Part shown: positions 60,174 to 64,000 of the stretch, piece after piece
How positions within the stretch are numbered: position 1 is the stretch's first letter
Layout: each line of letters opens with the position of its first letter
From: Adiantum capillus-veneris
Lineage: Eukaryota > Streptophyta > Polypodiopsida > Polypodiales > Pteridaceae
Reading direction: 5' to 3'
DNA length: 64,000 nt
Assembly (NCBI GenBank): GCA_014529385.2
Contig: CM043945.1
Coordinates: forward strand, 147,266,741 to 147,330,740
Program-made: the position numbers and the translations under genes
Notes under the pieces: model-generated
The model's database searches: none
Seen by the model: only the letters and a program-made list of their open reading frames with translations
What the model was told of the DNA's origin: nothing

Positions 60174-60688
60174 ATGGCCTACAATCGAGAATTGGTTTTT
60201 TCCATAGCAAAAGCACACCTTTATCAATCAGGTGACTCTACATGGAGAGCAACTTTACTCCGTTATGAACTATATCTATTCCCGCAATTAGGAACCTCTG
60301 TTTCCAAGACTAAATGGTGGACATACAAAGATCGAGTGACTCGTGTAATTCTTTTGGGTCGCGAGCATTTTAGGAACAATATCATATTGGCGATGGTTAC
60401 AAAGGCTCTGGGCCTAGGGCCACAGTATTATTACATAGAACATTCAATGAAGCCAAGTTTTCAAAGTGGTTATACCTACTAGCCCAATTCCTTCCATCTC
60501 AAAAGATCTTTTTGTATCAAAGTTATGGTCATCAATTAAGAGGTTATTTTAAATGTACTCCACGCACCCGGGGGTATGGGTTAGTCTTGGCGACTCGTAT
60601 CTTGCCTTTAACAAAGCGCCCAAACACCTGCTATTACTACGATAGCTGTTTGTGTGATCACGTAATGGGCAGTTTAATAGAGATGTAG
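60174..60688 (+). pseudogene. Orphan ORF, one frameshift, family unknown
   Basis: An ATG preceded by an in-frame TAA opens a 102-codon frame (MAYNRELVFSIAKAHLYQSG, KTKWWTYKDRVTRVI, NIILAMVTKALGLGPQYYY). Near 60445 a frame change leads into a second open frame (NEAKFSKWLYLLAQFLPSQ, GYFKCTPRTRGYGLVLATRI, RPNTCYYYDSC) ending at 60688. Both parts are basic and aromatic-rich with balanced composition, unlike repeat-derived frames. I do not recognise the family. It points towards the convergent Penelope-like element and is separated from it by a GT tract. Confidence 0.45.
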
Positions 60689-60769
60689 ATGAGGTGCTAC
60701 AAAAATACCGATCAGCCCTGCTTCTTTTTGTCCCTTGTGATAGAAGAGTCGGAAGAAAGACCTCATGCT

Positions 60770-60884
<115 letters not shown>

Positions 60885-60990
60885 CCACCCATTCCCACGC
60901 ACCAAATCCTATGAGGTAGTAGACTCCATAGAATAGGGGCCTACAACCTCGAGAAGTATTTGTATTATCAAGCACCGGTTATACTGAGGT

Positions 60991-62977
60991 TTAGAATCTG
61001 TCTGATTTAAGTAGACTAATCAGATTTTGTAAATCAAATTTAAGGTAGGTCCAGTTGTGTTTTTCTAAGGAGTTGCAGATGCATGCAACCAGGTCTTTTT
61101 TTGTAAACCCGTTCTTAATGAACTTGGTAATCAAAGTATTTATCTCTTCATATGCTCTAAAATAGTCGGAGGCGGCATACATTTTAAGAAAAAGCATTCC
61201 TAGACAAGTGTGTAGAGAATTTTTGTACGGTCTATTGCTTTTTTTCTTCATAAATTCAGAAGACATAAGCATAAGCTTATCTCTTTTCCAAAAAAAAACG
61301 AGTATAAAAGTTTCCCACAAAAGGGGAAATTAAAGTAAACTCAATATTCAGAAAGTGTGTTCTAGAAACGATCCATTTAGCCTGCCATAGTACTTTCTCA
61401 GAGAATGTAGGTTCGATACATAAGCAAGGTGGGTAAATCTCTTTAAGTGTAGGTTCAAATATGGGGTTGTTGATGCTACAAAGGTCATCCATAAATCTGA
61501 GAGAATGTGCAAAGTGTGAGAGTAATGAATTACTTGTTGGTATAGTTAATATTTTAAGGAGCCAATGATATTCGAAGTAACAAAGATAAAGATTACACAT
61601 AATCGGAGAGCATGCAAACCCCATTGGTATCCCAAGAGTTTGTTTGTAGCAGGTATTACCTAATTGGATACAGCTGTTATTCAGTAGCCAAAAGATATAC
61701 TTATATAGATCTTCCTCTTTAAAGATGAAAGGTGCAGATTTATTCGATTTTTTTACCCATCCTTTATTCTCTTTTTGTGAGATGCACGTATACCCAAGTT
61801 CCTTTCTATGGGCAAAGGCAATCTTTATAAGAAATGATAAGGTATAAAAAAGCCCAAATGGCCCATCTAAAGGGATATTTTCATAGCATTGAGTTATGTC
61901 TGCAGTGAAGATAGAGTAAATGCTATCTGGGAGGTTGATAAATAACTCAGCTGCATTTTTTATGACCCAAAAAGGGCAATAGTCTACATTTCTGAATCTC
62001 TTTATATCTATGTGTTTGATGGCACAAATGTTTTCGATTTCTAGTAGGACAAAGTTTAAGCAGTGGGTGATATCATTCGTAACACAGGAGAACAAGCTAT
62101 TTGAAGCGTCAGAAATCCATCTGAATTTATGTTTATGCATCTTGTACGTTGGGAAGAGTACAGGAATTTTTTGAGATGCAGGACAATAACCGAGTCCTGA
62201 TAATTCATTGTTTAAAGTTGTAGCTACGCAAAGAGGAGAGTAATCAAGTTTACGAAATTCATTACTATTAAGTCTAGAACTGGCAGCCTCAAATGCCAAT
62301 TTTTTACATATAAAGGAAGCAGTGTTAGATGCTTTATCTAGGCCAATAATGAGCCATTTCTTTTTAATATCATAGATAGAGGTCTTTATTTTATGCGTAA
62401 GCCAAGAAGTATCAGTGCTAAGACGCGTATGTGGTAAAAGACTAATCTTTTTCCAAAAAATACTTTTGAGTGTTGATGTAAGTTGGAAGAGAACTTCTGC
62501 CTCCAATTGGAGTTTTAAGGCCAAGTCGGCCAGGCATTCAAGTAATGCTAATAAGGCACATTGAGGGTTTAGTGGAAACGGAGGAATATGATTCAAGCCA
62601 TTACTCAAGAGACTCCTTACATGAGGATCCGAGATGATTTCTAAGTTAGATGTACAAACGTGTAAACCAAAATCAGTGAAGTGTTTACAAAATTTTTGAA
62701 ATAGATGACAAGAGCAAATAGGTACCTCATTATTATGGAGAAACCCATTGGAATAAAATAGATTCTTAATGGGTAGCGAGTATTTCCAACCAAACATCAC
62801 ATCCTTTAGTAATAAATTCGACCCAAAATTATGTCCAAAACATTCTGAAAAGACAGCTTGGGGAGTAAAGAAATCCAAAATTTTGCTTGTAAACAAGCAA
62901 TGTGAGAAAATCTTATTACACACTTCATCATTTGGAGGTAGGTAACGTCTTCCACAAGCCATCCTTCGATCCTGCAA
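60991..62977 (-). pseudogene. Penelope-like reverse transcriptase (ORF2)
   Basis: 566 codons open with TTG; the first ATG is at 62962 (MACGRRYLPPND). Landmarks: LLSNGLNHIPPFPLN (about 120-135), the LFPTYKMHKHKFRWISDAS block, FTADITQCYENIP (motif A, Asp360), QTLGIPMGFACSPIMCNLYL, SLRFMDDLCSINNPIF (Asp497/Asp498) and HFLNIEFTL. The last codons meet a run of A's (61292-61300), and the reading continues in another frame (60991-61320) with RPYKNSLHTCLGMLF and RAYEEINTLITKFIKNGF. That is the post-RT helical region of Penelope-like proteins. If the run is a true indel the protein is truncated by ~100 residues; otherwise ribosomal slippage could restore it. Confidence 0.75.
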
Positions 62978-63068
62978 TTTACATGTCCAAAAGATTTCTG
63001 ACTGGTAGGTTTCTTCCCCTACCTCTCACATAACTTCTACCTCTCCCTCTCCCAAACACTGAATCACT

Positions 63069-64000
63069 CTAGGAGGGAGTTAAGAAAGAAGTGTAAGATG
63101 CCGCCGGAGAGACAAGAGTATTAGGACGTTTGGAACCTTGAGATTCATCCTCTTCAATATTTGGTTTGATTTGGCCAACTATACTTTTGATACCTTTAAA
63201 GCCGCCATACGTGGTAAGTAGAGTCCCACATCCATTAGATCCAAGCTCTTCAAGAGTGTCACGCATAATTGATCTATACTGAATAAAGGCAATTTGGGCT
63301 AAGACCAGATCCTTCGCTTGCCCACCGAGCCACGAGCAAAAGAGGGAAAGGTGAAATTCTTTTGCGTTATCACGAAAGATACTAGGCAGATTGTTGAGGG
63401 CATACCAAATAGCATGGTCAAACCAAATTATGCTTGACTCGCAGGAAGCTTTTGGGTCCAAGAATCTGCAAGCACACTTAAGGTACGGCCTGAACACATT
63501 CCATACTGTTTCGGTGTAGTAATCTACATTGCTTTTACTAAAGGTCATAACTCCTTTAGTTCTTGCATACAACCCAGTATTCGAACTACATTTTTTATCA
63601 TCAAGGAAACACATATTGAAAGGGGCTTTAATAAGATCCCCTTTGTCCAAGATTTGGATTCCTTTCAATACTTGAAGTTTGCATTCCTCAATAGTAGCAG
63701 GGGCCAAGTTGGCAAAGAAGACCCAGGTTTCCATGGAAATGGGTGCAAGAAATCCTTTATTAGGAAACATCCACAGCTTGTGCTCAACTCCCAAGGATTC
63801 TACCTCAACTTGCCGTGACGGTAAAAAAGGAAAGGCCCTAGAAACTTTTGGTACCATGTCCAAAAGCAAATCTTCACTGAGTGAACAAAGGTCTTTCTGA
63901 AATTCCTTAACAGCTTCTAGGGCGGCTGTATCTCTACAGAAGAGGCTATTTGGAGGAGGGACAATAGGAGTAGAGGGAGCAGTCACAAAGATCGGATTAA
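63069..64000 (-). CDS. ORF1 of the Penelope-like element (partial, unknown function)
   Basis: The frame is open from the right window edge (…NPIF-VTAPSTPIVPPPNS) to a stop at 63069, at least 308 codons with no internal stop, so its start is outside the window. It contains a proline-rich head, WVFFANLAPATIEECKLQVL, CSSNTGLYARTKGVMTFSKS, IIWFDHAIWYALNNLPSIF and FCSWLGGQAKDLVLAQIAF. The tail is acidic then Ser/Pro-rich. I see no zinc knuckle, coiled coil or enzyme motif. By position it may be a gag-like or RNA-binding partner of the RT. Confidence 0.6.
   Translation of the reverse strand, partial: NPIFVTAPSTPIVPPPNSLFCRDTAALEAVKEFQKDLCSLSEDLLLDMVPKVSRAFPFLPSRQVEVESLGVEHKLWMFPNKGFLAPISMETWVFFANLAPATIEECKLQVLKGIQILDKGDLIKAPFNMCFLDDKKCSSNTGLYARTKGVMTFSKSNVDYYTETVWNVFRPYLKCACRFLDPKASCESSIIWFDHAIWYALNNLPSIFRDNAKEFHLSLFCSWLGGQAKDLVLAQIAFIQYRSIMRDTLEELGSNGCGTLLTTYGGFKGIKSIVGQIKPNIEEDESQGSKRPNTLVSPAASYTSFLTPS

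Larger units (their letters stand above)
60991..64000 (-). mobile_element. Penelope-like retroelement, two ORFs, no GIY-YIG seen, right end cut by window
   Basis: A large unknown ORF1 (63069 to the window edge) is followed after ~90 bp by an RT ORF2 (62977-61277) and, after a frameshift in an A/T run, by its C-terminal tail (61320-60991). RT motifs are of the Penelope type. No GIY-YIG endonuclease follows the tail before the GT tract, so the element is either of the endonuclease-lacking group or truncated. Confidence 0.75.

Noticed and set aside
63679-63900. 73-codon plus-strand ORF
   Set aside because: Antisense shadow of ORF1 of the Penelope-like element.

Overview
The window looks like repeat-dominated nuclear DNA of a land plant. 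The evidence is degenerate Ty3/Gypsy and Ty1/Copia LTR retrotransposons, maize-type Helitron termini, long GA/CT, GT/CA and AT microsatellites, and a broken plant-type A1 aspartic protease. A Penelope-like reverse transcriptase and a Gypsy element with non-seed-plant RT motifs fit a fern, lycophyte or other non-flowering lineage better than a typical angiosperm, but this placement is inference. No intact host gene, tRNA or rRNA was found.

Layout, left to right. (1) 1-8532: Gypsy element E1 on the minus strand. It has dual RNase H (Tat-like), gag-pol in one frame with four in-frame stops, and near-identical LTRs; the left LTR is cut by the window edge. (2) 9186-22635: Gypsy element E2, minus strand, with an extra open-frame region (ORF3) after pol. 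It is interrupted by E3 (11818-18661), a decayed chromodomain Gypsy with a TGCA target duplication. (3) 22636-26286: old sequence with a degenerate short repeat, a nepenthesin-like aspartic protease pseudogene (minus) and a 725-bp non-autonomous Helitron. (4) 26287-29781: complete non-autonomous Copia E4 (189-bp LTRs, CAATA target duplication) whose integrase and most of whose RT are deleted but which still carries a long open frame. (5) 29782-34961: non-coding, with compound microsatellites, a ~680-bp tandem duplication and a ~430-bp tandem repeat family. (6) 34967-41084: Copia E5 with three LTRs and an ACTTT target duplication, best explained by a sister copy inserted into another copy's leader followed by recombination. 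(7) 41085-47310: a broken Copia gag on the plus strand, a second Helitron (597 bp), a lone Helitron 3' end, and a composite satellite mixing GA, CT and CA tracts. (8) 47315-56953: Gypsy element E6 (minus), with gag-protease in one frame and RT-RNaseH-integrase in another. (9) 56954-60990: microsatellites, a 218-bp tandem duplication, a possible first exon of a host gene, and an orphan frameshifted ORF on the plus strand. (10) 60991-64000: a two-ORF Penelope-like element on the minus strand, running off the right edge.

How the parts relate. The window is a stack of insertions: E3 sits in E2, E5 sits in a tandem repeat, and one E5 copy appears to sit in another. E4 and E5 share a tRNA-Met primer site, the same polypurine tract and a 26-bp leader motif, so an E5-like element is a plausible helper for E4. 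Almost every coding region is broken by stops, frameshifts or deletions. I found no gene system outside mobile DNA. The least ordinary coding sequence is the two-ORF Penelope-like element at the right end.
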